A stretch of DNA of 64,000 nt from an uncultured Mediterraneibacter sp. (GTDB lineage Bacteria > Bacillota > Clostridia > Lachnospirales > Lachnospiraceae): the NCBI GenBank assembly GCA_944383695.1, contig CALWQP010000005.1, positions 1 through 64,000 of the forward strand. The letters run 5' to 3'. Of this stretch, positions 1 through 7,408 are shown in pieces. The position numbers were made by a program, and so were the translations under genes. Position 1 is the stretch's first letter; every line of letters begins with the position of its first letter. The notes under the pieces were generated by a model. It was not told the DNA's origin and made no database searches. It saw nothing but the letters and a program-made list of their open reading frames with translations.

Positions 1-199
1 CAGACATAAAATATACTCCCTCCTAAGTGACAAGTTTTTGTTATTTCACTTGTCTACCTAGAAGGGAGCATATCAAAATAGCTAGGCGTCAGCTCTTTTT
101 TATATATTTGGAAAGTGCTTGCTCCCTTTTAGAAAAGGGAAAAATAACCCACTTGAAAATTCGGGTATAGGAAACAGATGATAGTTAGAAAAGATAAAG

Positions 200-336
200 A
201 CTTTCGTGATATTTTCGACGCGGCGGACAGAAACACCGGCAAGGTACATCTCGATAAGAGGTTGTTTAAAGGAAGTTTCTGTGTAGCGGTATCTCTGCCG
301 ATCAGGAGAACGTTCATGCTTTTGGCTATAGGCCAT
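200..336 (-). pseudogene. IS256/mutator-family transposase remnant
   Basis: The minus strand encodes a short stretch with the motif EMYLAGVSVRRVENIT, preceded by YTETSFKQPL. This is the DNA-binding part of IS256/Mutator-type transposases, which run to about 400 residues. Only about 45 residues remain; the catalytic DDE part is absent and the frame continues into unrelated sequence. It is one of two transposase relics at this end. I see no intact gene from 1 to 199, only small hairpins. Confidence 0.6.
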
Positions 337-434
337 GTCTGTTTTATGAAATTAATTATACATTATCAAACCTTCTTCCCCAAGAATGTCATCATCGTCA
401 AACTCGTGAAAAAATAATCCATATCCAGAAGATC

Positions 435-690
435 ACGGCCAAAGATATGAAGCGCAGAAATAAAACCGGCAGTGAAATTTTTCTCCTTATTCTTCTTATG
501 GAACATACGGAGGACAACACTGCGTACAGAAGAGAAAAGACAGTTATGAAAGGAGTGTTCTTTTAGGAAAAAGGAACAAATTTCCATTCTCCGCAGTCAG
601 GACAGTGATACATGGAACTGCCATAGGACGGATCGCCGCAGTAAATCGTTTTTTCAACATTCTCAATGGCGGCATTATGGGGATGTAAGA
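435..690 (-). pseudogene. IS91/IS801-family (Y2) transposase remnant
   Basis: Two pieces are readable on the minus strand. About 563-690 encodes a zinc-ribbon segment containing CGDPSYGSSMYHCPDCGEWK. About 435-540 encodes SVVLRMFHKKNKEKNF followed by GFISALHIFGRDL. Both resemble consecutive parts of IS91-type Y2 transposases, where a segment lies between them and NPHIH with the catalytic region follows. Here the intervening part is deleted, the frame differs, and the catalytic HUH and tyrosines are missing. No terminal ori/ter sequences were recognised. 700-916 holds no gene I can support. Confidence 0.6.
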
Positions 691-916
691 TATAAAACAT
701 TTCTTCAATAAATATTCTAAAAAGATTTTTGTAAATTCATTGGATTATCATGCAGGAAAAAGAGACAAAAGAAAACTCCCAACCCCTTATGGGCGAGGGA
801 CAGGGGAATTGAAGCGTCGAAGACACCTTTTTTAATGTTTTAAAAACAAAACTACAACAAAAGTGAAATGAAGGGAATCTATGATTCTTTTTGTAGTGAA
901 AAGGAGGTTAAACACA

Positions 917-1268
917 ATGAGAGCAGCAATCTATAACGGAAAAGGAAATATTTCACTGACAGAGCTGGATACTCCGAAGGCGGGAGAAAATGATATTGTT
1001 GTACGTAATCTGTACGCAAGTATCTGTGGAACCGATGTGGCTGTCTATAAACATGGTCCGAATACAGGGCACAGGATTACAGCAGGCGCTGATCGGATCG
1101 GGCGGATATTTTCCGGAAGATGTCAGAGATGTATTGAATATTATGGAAAGTGAAAAATGGGATATAGGCTCTATTATTACGCATGTATATCCATGGGAGA
1201 AGCTGCCCGATGCCATTGAAAAGGCAGGACAGGTCAATGAGGCGTTAAACGTTGTTATTGAGTATTAA
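917..1268 (+). pseudogene. Zinc-dependent alcohol dehydrogenase, internally deleted
   Basis: The start at 917 follows a good AAGGAGG site. The first 58 or so residues match the N-terminus of medium-chain zinc dehydrogenases, including the zinc-ligand segment SICGTDVAVYKHG. Near 1083-1095 the frame shifts by one and the text jumps to a typical C-terminus (YFPEDVRDVLNIMESEKW, HVYPWEKLPDAIEKA). About 230 central residues, including the NAD-binding fold, are missing. It cannot encode a working enzyme and probably records a deletion linked to the neighbouring transposase debris. Confidence 0.75.
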
Positions 1269-1298
1269 AACAGAAAACGCTGGGAAAGTGGAAGATGA

Positions 1299-1844
1299 GT
1301 GAGAACGAATAATAATGAAACCAGACAGAACAGGGCTATTGTATATGACTATAAAGAAGTAACGGTGGAACCCAGCCATGCGTCAATGATCCTGGACGGC
1401 TATGAAAACTTTGGCTGGCAGCCTGACGGGAACTTTACAGAGAAGCAGAATCGGTCGGAGCAGAGCAGAACATTGATCCGGATGAAACGAGATCGGAAGA
1501 TCATCAACAAGGCAGAGCTTACAAGGCTTCAGAGAAATTTTGAATCCTGCATGGAACAGATCGCGTCCCTGGAGCATTCCAAAACATCTGCAGCCACGAT
1601 GACCGCCCTGATCATTGGAGTGATCGGGACAGCATTCATGGCGGGCAGCACTTTTGCAGTAACAGCGCCGTCCCCATATATTACCCTGAGCATAGTGCTC
1701 GCTGTTCCCGGCTTTATCGGCTGGATCGCTCCTTATTTCCTCTATAAGAGAATGGTGAAAAAACAGGAAGATAAGGTGGAGCCATTGATTGAGGAAAGCT
1801 GGATGAGATTTATGAAATCTGTGAAAAGGGAAGCCATCTGCTGA
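1299..1844 (+). CDS. Hypothetical protein with two C-terminal membrane segments
   Basis: A 181-residue protein that I do not recognise. The N-terminal half is polar and ends in a basic, probably helical stretch (residues about 60-95). Two hydrophobic segments follow, at about 98-122 and 128-148, then a charged tail ending in Cys. The longest frame starts at GTG 1299; an ATG 4 bases upstream is in another frame and stops at once. The ribosome site is weak, so the start is uncertain. It precedes two other small envelope-type genes on the same strand. Confidence 0.6.
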   Translation: MRTNNNETRQNRAIVYDYKEVTVEPSHASMILDGYENFGWQPDGNFTEKQNRSEQSRTLIRMKRDRKIINKAELTRLQRNFESCMEQIASLEHSKTSAATMTALIIGVIGTAFMAGSTFAVTAPSPYITLSIVLAVPGFIGWIAPYFLYKRMVKKQEDKVEPLIEESWMRFMKSVKREAIC

Positions 1845-1984
1845 ATTAGTGAAGAAAAATATTTTTAAATGAGTAACAAAAAATGAGGATTAATATTTCA
1901 GAAACAAAACAGAAACGTTTTGTAAAAATCAGAGAGTTATCCTTTCATCATGGAAAGGAAACAGATAAAAGGAGGAAGTAAATC

Positions 1985-2239
1985 ATGGCAAAATCAAAAC
2001 TTGTCAGGGCAAATGAGAAGATTGCAGAGAAGGTAGTCGGCGGGTATAAAAAGATCGAGGAGACCGTGGTCGGCGGCTATAAAAAGATTGAAGAAGGCGC
2101 TGTAAACGGCTTTACAAAAATGTCGGATTCTTTTGTAGATGAATTTCTGACAAAAGACGGAGAGACCGTTGAGGAAGCAAAGGCAAGGCTCGCAGCGGAA
2201 CAGCAGAAAAGAGAAGAAGCAAGTAGAAAGAAAATGTGA
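1985..2239 (+). CDS. Small repetitive amphipathic protein
   Basis: An 84-residue charged protein preceded by AAAGGAGG. It carries a repeated segment: KVVGGYKKIEE, then TVVGGYKKIEE, then a weaker GAVNGFTKM, each of about 11 residues and giving an amphipathic helix pattern. The C-terminus is a highly charged helix rich in Ala, Glu, Gln and Lys. There is no signal peptide or membrane segment. It is followed 45 bases later by a four-segment membrane protein, so the two may be co-transcribed. The family is unknown to me; membrane-surface binding is an inference from the repeats. Confidence 0.65.
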   Translation: MAKSKLVRANEKIAEKVVGGYKKIEETVVGGYKKIEEGAVNGFTKMSDSFVDEFLTKDGETVEEAKARLAAEQQKREEASRKKM

Positions 2240-2284
2240 GTGTAAAAGAGAAGTAAGAGTAAAGAAGAAGGAGACAAATCAATC

Positions 2285-2653
2285 ATGAAGAAGAGTAATT
2301 TTGTGGCAATGATCTTAGGAACGATCGGGGGAATTCTGTTTGCGCTGGGGATGTGCATGGCGCTGATCCCGGAGTGGAATGCATTTAACCAGGGTGTTGT
2401 GATGGGCGTGATCGGAGCAGTGGTATTGCTGATCATGGTGCTGGTCTGGAGAAAGATGGAAAACAAAAGCCCTGTCCGGCTGTCAGCGAAAACGATTGGA
2501 ACAGTCCTGCTTGGAATCATAGGAGCGCTCGTCCTTGGAATCGGAATGTGCCTGACAATGGTGTGGAGCAATATGATAGTCGGCATTCTGGTCGGCATTG
2601 TGGGCATTGTCCTGCTGCTGTGCCTGATCCCGCTGGCCAAAGGGCTGAAATAA
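2285..2653 (+). CDS. Small four-TM protein with internal duplication
   Basis: A 122-residue hydrophobic protein behind AAGAAGGAG. It consists of two homologous halves, each with a Gly-rich segment ending LGMCM or IGMCL, followed by a second hydrophobic segment (VVMGVIGAVVLLIMVLVW and IVGILVGIVGIVLLLCLI). The halves are joined by a short basic linker near residues 58-72. This gives four predicted membrane helices and clear evidence of an ancient internal duplication. No catalytic motif is visible, and the function is unknown. A rho-independent terminator lies about 95 bases downstream. Confidence 0.7.
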   Translation: MKKSNFVAMILGTIGGILFALGMCMALIPEWNAFNQGVVMGVIGAVVLLIMVLVWRKMENKSPVRLSAKTIGTVLLGIIGALVLGIGMCLTMVWSNMIVGILVGIVGIVLLLCLIPLAKGLK

Positions 2654-2747
2654 TACTGCTGGCAGATTAGAAATTCTAAAAACAATATAGACGAAACGCA
2701 TAGTTATGGATTATAATGTATCGGGATCGATCAGGGCTATGCCTTAT

Positions 2748-2786
2748 AAAAAGTCTGGAAAATGTAAAATTTCCCAGACTCTTTTT
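2748..2786 (+). terminator. Rho-independent terminator after the small membrane gene
   Basis: An inverted repeat AAAAAGTCTGG with CCAGACTCTTTTT, ending in a T run, closes the transcript of the preceding gene. The rest of the 326-base gap (2654-2979) has a TATAAT at 2858 as a possible -10 for the next gene but no convincing -35. Confidence 0.75.
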
Positions 2787-2979
2787 AATTGAAAGGCAGA
2801 TATGATCCTGTCTGTCCGAACAGCCTACACAGTCCGCCGGACCTGGCGGGGATAATATATAATAAAGATCAGGATCTGAAGGAAACAGGATGTGTGGGGG
2901 GAGGGAACATATTTCAGAGATACGCATACAAAGGAAAGGAGAGAAGCGGACGGGGGATTCCTGATGTCTGCATAAACAG

Positions 2980-4896
2980 ATGATGAGCAGGAAACAGATG
3001 AAAAAACAGGGAAAGCTGTCCCTGAAAAAACACTATTTTATTTTTGTGGCGGCATGTCTGATCGCCGCGTTTTTATCGGCGGAGTTCAGAAGTTCGCTGA
3101 ACTTTTCTTCTGCACAGTCATATGAGCAGACGCTTGAACAGATTGAAAATGATATAAGCGGTGAGGAAAGCGATATTGTCAAGACAAATATGCGCAGCAT
3201 TGACTGGGAGGATGTACTCAGGATCATCGCTGAGGATAATACGCAGGCGGGAAAAGAGATGGCGGATCAGATCAAGGAGAATGCCATTGAACATGCGGAT
3301 CAGGGAAACCCTGCATTTGGGCGCACCAGAGGTGTATTTTCCGGAATTGTCAACCAGGTCACATCGGGGTCTATTATCGTGACGGCAGTGGCGGCGATCG
3401 CCTCGGTCACAGGCTCTGAGAATGTGGGAGTCATGTTGCTGATCATGCTGGGAGCTTTGCTCATGTTCTTTTTCTGGTTCCTTATTCAGAATACATTTCC
3501 CGTGGTCGTGCGGAGAGTGTTTTTGGAGGGCTATCTTTATAAACGAGTGACAGCGCAGCGATTTGTATTTTTGCTTCGGATAAAGAAGTGGCTGAAGGCC
3601 TCATGGACGATGTTTGTGAAATACGTCTTTTACTCTTTATGGTGTCTCACCATCGTGGGGATCGCGGTGAAGCGTTATTCTTATTATCTTGTGCCTTATA
3701 TCGTGGCGGAAAATCCGGATATGACGGCGCGGCAGGCCATCACGCTGTCCCGGCGTATGATGAAGGGGCATAAGTGGGAGTGCTTTGTCTTTGAGCTGTC
3801 ATTTATCGGATGGCAAATGCTGGGAATACTGACCATGGGCGTTTTCAATGTGCTCTTTACAAATCCGTACAAGACGGCGGCATTTACGCAGTATTATGCC
3901 CAGATACGAGCCGAGGCAAAAGCAAAGAACATACCGGACACGGAGCTTTTGTATGACACATATCTCTATGAAAAGCCGGAAGAAAGTCTTCTAAAAGAAA
4001 AATACGCAGATGTTATTTCAGTGGTGGAGAATGCTCCCAAGGAAGAGAATGGACTGGCCGGATGGAGAGGCATCCTGGCAAAGAATTTCGGGGTGATCCT
4101 CCTCCGGAGGGAAGAGGACAGGGAGTACGAGCGCCGGCAGGCGGAAATCGTAAAAGTCTATGAGCTTATCGACGATACCCAGGGCGAGGCGTATCCGGTG
4201 AGATTCTATCCGATCCCGGAAGAGAACAGGCGGAAACTTGTGGAGTCCCTGAACTACATGCGCCACTACTCGGTGTGGTCTCTGGTCGTCCTGTTTTTGG
4301 GCCTGTCCTTTTGCGGATGGCTGTGGGAAGTTGGAATGCACCTTGTAAGCTACGGCAATTTTGTAAACCGCGGCGCCCTGCATGGTCCGTGGCTGCCGAT
4401 CTATGGGACAGGGTCCGTGCTGATCCTTACACTCCTGTACCGGCTCAGGTGGAATCCTGCTTTGGAATTTACCGCCACGATCGTGGTCTGCGGCTTCCTT
4501 GAGTATATGACCTCCCTTGTTATGGAGATCGTGACAGGAGGCCTGAAATGGTGGGATTACAGCGGATATTTCCTGAACTTAAACGGCAGGATCTGTGCGG
4601 AGGGGCTTCTTGTATTCGGCATCGGAGGACTGGCTATCACCTATGCTGTCGCGCCGATGGTGGACAACCTTGTGAGCAGGCTCAATGAGAAGCGCCTGAA
4701 GATTGTCTGCACTGTACTTATGACAGTATTCTTTGCGGATGTGGTCTATTCACAGATCCACCCGAATGCAGGCAGGGGCGTGACAGATATCAACGCATCT
4801 TTCTCGTCGCCACATCCTGAAATTGAAAATAATCAGGATGATGTCGTGACTGCGTGTATTCAAACTGAATTCCATTGTCATCAAAGGTCTGGCTAG
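2980..4896 (+). CDS. Large membrane protein: DUF975-like N-part plus type-IV ABC-like C-part
   Basis: A 638-residue membrane protein. Residues about 1-320 contain several membrane segments and resemble DUF975 proteins (RRVFLEGYLYKR and the ITLSRRMMKGHKWECF motif). Residues about 420-600 match the putative ABC-transporter type IV family (FCGWLWEVGMH, RGALHGPWLPIYG, FLEYMTSLVMEIVTGGLKWWDYSG). Function is not established for either family. The last 36 or so residues run over the 3' end of treR on the opposite strand (107-base convergent overlap) and look unlike the rest, so the original stop codon may have been lost. The second ATG at 2983 could also be the start. Confidence 0.75.
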   Translation: MMSRKQMKKQGKLSLKKHYFIFVAACLIAAFLSAEFRSSLNFSSAQSYEQTLEQIENDISGEESDIVKTNMRSIDWEDVLRIIAEDNTQAGKEMADQIKENAIEHADQGNPAFGRTRGVFSGIVNQVTSGSIIVTAVAAIASVTGSENVGVMLLIMLGALLMFFFWFLIQNTFPVVVRRVFLEGYLYKRVTAQRFVFLLRIKKWLKASWTMFVKYVFYSLWCLTIVGIAVKRYSYYLVPYIVAENPDMTARQAITLSRRMMKGHKWECFVFELSFIGWQMLGILTMGVFNVLFTNPYKTAAFTQYYAQIRAEAKAKNIPDTELLYDTYLYEKPEESLLKEKYADVISVVENAPKEENGLAGWRGILAKNFGVILLRREEDREYERRQAEIVKVYELIDDTQGEAYPVRFYPIPEENRRKLVESLNYMRHYSVWSLVVLFLGLSFCGWLWEVGMHLVSYGNFVNRGALHGPWLPIYGTGSVLILTLLYRLRWNPALEFTATIVVCGFLEYMTSLVMEIVTGGLKWWDYSGYFLNLNGRICAEGLLVFGIGGLAITYAVAPMVDNLVSRLNEKRLKIVCTVLMTVFFADVVYSQIHPNAGRGVTDINASFSSPHPEIENNQDDVVTACIQTEFHCHQRSG

Positions 4897-5515
4897 TAAT
4901 AACTGCCATACAGTTATAGCCTTTTAAGTCGATATATTTCTCGTCGACCTGGGTGACATGTTCAACGGTAAGGGTCCGCTTGCTTATAGTGATGGTGAGC
5001 TCCAGCGTTCCTTCCAGATATTCATAGACTGACCGGGAGGCGATCTCAGGGGTAAGCCCGGGAACAGCTTCTTTCAAAAAATAATTATGATCCAGGATTA
5101 GAGGGACTCCGTTCAGAGAGCGGAGTCTCTGGATATAATAGAGCAGGGTTCCTTTTGGAAATCCTGTCTTTTTTTCAATTTTTTCATCAGCCGCAATTTC
5201 CGCAAACATCAGGACCTGCGTTGTGCCTTTGCGATTGTTGCGGGCAGAGGATTCCTTGAAAGATTCGATTTTTCCGACAGTAAACGCTGCCTGTTCCACA
5301 GGCTGGAAAATATTTCGGACTCCCTTTCCGTGCATGGGCTGTACATAACCGTCCGCAGTCAGCTCGGCGAGAGCCCGGCGCACTGTATTGCGGGAACAGT
5401 CATATTGGCGGACAAGTGCATTTTCCGATGGGAGCATCTCCTGATAGGAGTAGATTTCTGTCTCGATTTTTTCTTTCAGATCTTTGTATATGAAATTATA
5501 TTTCGCTTTTGGCAT
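4790..5515 (-). CDS. treR: Trehalose operon repressor, GntR/HutC family
   Basis: Represses the trehalose genes and is expected to be relieved by trehalose 6-phosphate. The N-terminal winged helix spans about residues 1-70 (LPSENALVRQYDCSRNTVRRAL, here split as LPSENALVRQY and CSRNTVRRALAEL). It is followed by a UTRA effector domain (residues about 85-240, ending EYTQSRHHPDYFQF). I start at the third in-frame Met (5515) because AAGGGG sits 8 bases upstream and because the longer start codon (5539) overlaps a TreR operator; the longer version adds 8 residues. It is separated from treP by the divergently placed MATE gene. Its 3' end overlaps the preceding membrane-protein frame. Confidence 0.85.
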   Translation of the reverse strand: MPKAKYNFIYKDLKEKIETEIYSYQEMLPSENALVRQYDCSRNTVRRALAELTADGYVQPMHGKGVRNIFQPVEQAAFTVGKIESFKESSARNNRKGTTQVLMFAEIAADEKIEKKTGFPKGTLLYYIQRLRSLNGVPLILDHNYFLKEAVPGLTPEIASRSVYEYLEGTLELTITISKRTLTVEHVTQVDEKYIDLKGYNCMAVITSQTFDDNGIQFEYTQSRHHPDYFQFQDVATRKMR

Positions 5516-5526
5516 AACCATTTCCC

Positions 5527-5575
5527 CTTGTTTAAACATCTTCTTTTATTATAAAACGCAGAGGTATAAAATCAA
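5527..5575 (-). promoter_or_regulatory. treR promoter with TreR operator at the start site
   Basis: On the minus strand TTGATT (5575-5570) and TATAAT (5553-5548) are separated by 16 bases. The palindrome-like box CTTGTTTAAACATC (5527-5540) lies just after the expected start point. The same GTTTAAAC box occurs in the treP promoter, which indicates autoregulation. Confidence 0.65.
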
Positions 5576-5584
5576 GTAAAACAT

Positions 5585-5613
5585 TTGAAATTTTATGGGA
5601 TTTGTAGTATGAT
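5585..5613 (+). promoter_or_regulatory. Promoter of the MATE leader
   Basis: TTGAAA (5585-5590) and TATGAT (5608-5613) with a 17-base spacer. This places transcription start near 5620, just before the structured leader, and shows that the upstream extension of the MATE frame is not translated. Confidence 0.65.
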
Positions 5614-5638
5614 CGATATAAATCAAATAGAGCCGGAC

Positions 5639-5732
5639 ACGATACAAGAAGTGCATTTATGCAAGCTGATACGAAACGGATGGCCGCCTTCTGTATCGTT
5701 TTTATTGCGCATACGGAAGGTATGCGTTTTTT
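5639..5732 (+). promoter_or_regulatory. Candidate guanidine-IV (mepA-motif) riboswitch with terminator
   Basis: The leader folds into a long stem pairing ACGATACAAGAAG (5639-5651) with CTTCTGTATCGT (5688-5699). It encloses a TGCATTTATGCA hairpin and the segment ACGAAACGGATGGCCGC. An intrinsic terminator follows (CGCATAC-GGAAG-GTATGCG then six T, 5708-5732). CCTTC at 5687-5691 is complementary to GAAGG in the terminator loop, allowing a loop contact. A leader-terminator unit in front of a MATE pump is the known setting of guanidine-IV riboswitches. The ligand assignment is inference from context and folding, not from a covariance-model match. Confidence 0.5.
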
Positions 5733-5752
5733 ATTGTAAGGAGGTTATTCCA

Positions 5753-7180
5753 ATGGAACAAAAATCCAACGCTTTTTTGGAAACAGAAAAAATCGGAAAA
5801 CTGATGAGGAAATATTCGATCCCATGCATTATCTCTCTTCTGGTCGGAGCGCTCTACAATATCGTGGATCAGATTTTTATTGCGAATGCCGGTTATCTGG
5901 GATCATACGGCAACGCGGCAAACACGGTCGTATTCCCGCTGACAGTGGCCGCCCTTGCCATCGCCGTCATGATCGGCGACGGCTGCTGTGCCTTTGTCAG
6001 CATCAGCCTGGGCGCAGGGAAAAAAGATGACGCTCACAAAAGCATCGGCAGTGCGATCCTGCTCTGTATCGTCAGCAGCGTGATCCTGACAGCAGTTTAT
6101 CTGATCTTCATGGAGCCGATCCTGGCTTTCTTCGGAGGGAAGGTCAATCCGGAGACGTATGCCTGCGCGAAAGAGTATTTCTTCTGGATCGCCCTGGGCG
6201 TTCCGTTCTACATGTTCGGGCAGGCCATGAATCCTGTCATCCGGTCTGATGGCAGCCCGAAATTCGCCATGTTTGCAACCCTCGCCGGAGCTATAACAAA
6301 TTTGATCCTTGACCCCATATTTATCTTTCCCATGAGGATGGGTATGATGGGAGCGGCTGTGGCAACGGTCATCGGTCAGATACTCACGGCTGCGCTTTCA
6401 ATCTGGTATCTGTTCCATATGAAAGCCGTGAAGCTGGAAAAAGGGAGCTTTGGACTGTGGAGCGGACTTATAAGAAGGTTTCTTGTGCTGGGCATCACCA
6501 GTTTTCTGTCCCAGATGTCTCTGGTGATCTCCATGGCCGCTGTCCAGAATATGTGTACCAAATACGGCGCTATGGACGAGATTTTCGGGCAGCCTGAGTA
6601 TGCGCAGATCCCGCTGGCAGTGCTGGGGATTGTTATGAAGTTCTTCCAGATCGCGATTTCCATCGCCGTTGGAACGGCTGCTGGCTGTATCCCCGTTGTC
6701 GGCTACAATGTGGGCGCCGGAAGGAAGGACAGGGCGAAAACGCTTTTTTCATATTTGCTCATCGCGGAGGCGGCTGTCGGCGTCATTGCTCTTTTGATCG
6801 TAGAGGTATTTCCGTCCCAGCTTATCGGCATTTTCGGTGCGGCCAACGAGAGTGCGTATTATACGGATTTTGCTGTGAAAAGCTTCCGCATCTACCTGTG
6901 CATGATGATCCTTGCCACGGTGAACAAAGGGACGTTTATTTATCTGCAGGCTCTGGGGAAAGCAGTGCAGTCTACCCTGATCTCCCTGACCCGGGAGATT
7001 ATCTTTGGCGTATTCTTGCCTGTCATCCTGCCGGTATTCTTTGGACTGGACGGACTGCTGTATTCGTTCCCGGCAGCTGACATACTGACCTTTGTTTTTG
7101 CAGCGTTTATTATCCGCAGGACGTATAAGGAGCTAGGGGCAGACGCAGGTGTTCTGCGGAAAAAAGCTGCGGCAGTATAA
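5753..7180 (+). CDS. MATE family efflux transporter
   Basis: A 475-residue polytopic membrane protein of the multidrug and toxic compound extrusion family, an Na+ or H+ coupled drug or cation exporter. Typical features are the N-terminal LLVGALYNIVDQIFIA segment, the GDGCCAFVSISLGAGKKDDA loop and the equivalent AAGCIPVVGYNVGAGRKDRA loop in the second half, with about 12 hydrophobic helices. The start is the ATG at 5753 behind AAGGAGG; the longer open frame covers the promoter and the leader. Control by the preceding attenuator-like leader is likely. The substrate is not known; if the leader senses guanidinium, guanidine-related export is the natural guess. Confidence 0.88.
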   Translation: MEQKSNAFLETEKIGKLMRKYSIPCIISLLVGALYNIVDQIFIANAGYLGSYGNAANTVVFPLTVAALAIAVMIGDGCCAFVSISLGAGKKDDAHKSIGSAILLCIVSSVILTAVYLIFMEPILAFFGGKVNPETYACAKEYFFWIALGVPFYMFGQAMNPVIRSDGSPKFAMFATLAGAITNLILDPIFIFPMRMGMMGAAVATVIGQILTAALSIWYLFHMKAVKLEKGSFGLWSGLIRRFLVLGITSFLSQMSLVISMAAVQNMCTKYGAMDEIFGQPEYAQIPLAVLGIVMKFFQIAISIAVGTAAGCIPVVGYNVGAGRKDRAKTLFSYLLIAEAAVGVIALLIVEVFPSQLIGIFGAANESAYYTDFAVKSFRIYLCMMILATVNKGTFIYLQALGKAVQSTLISLTREIIFGVFLPVILPVFFGLDGLLYSFPAADILTFVFAAFIIRRTYKELGADAGVLRKKAAAV

Positions 7181-7199
7181 GCAAGGGGCGCTCATAGGG

Positions 7200-7228
7200 G
7201 AATCCTGTACAGTGGACAGGATTTCTTT
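7200..7228 (+). terminator. Terminator after the MATE gene
   Basis: The inverted repeat AATCCTGT...ACAGGATT is followed by a T-rich run. It separates the MATE transcript from the trehalose operon. Confidence 0.75.
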
Positions 7229-7294
7229 TTTGTCAGGCAGTCCTGTTTCCTGGGAGATGTCGAATTTTGATCTATAATAAATTAGAATTTGGGA

Positions 7295-7341
7295 TTGACA
7301 TGTTTAAACAAGGGTGTTATATTCAAGTTGTTCAAACAAGT
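7295..7341 (+). promoter_or_regulatory. treP promoter with two TreR boxes
   Basis: TTGACA (7295-7300) and TATATT (7318-7323) have an exact 17-base spacer. The spacer contains TGTTTAAACAAGG, the same box as at the treR start. A second related box, TTGTTCAAACAAG (about 7328-7340), lies just downstream. Occupation by TreR would block polymerase. Confidence 0.75.
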
Positions 7342-7408
7342 GTAGGTTTGTGAAAGCACGGATCAGGGAATAATAACACTCACAAATAAAGGGAAAGGAA
7401 GAGAAGCA

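Noticed and set aside
5585..5752. Upstream extension of the MATE protein
   Set aside because: The segment contains the promoter -35 and -10, the leader and a terminator; the ATG at 5753 has the ribosome site.
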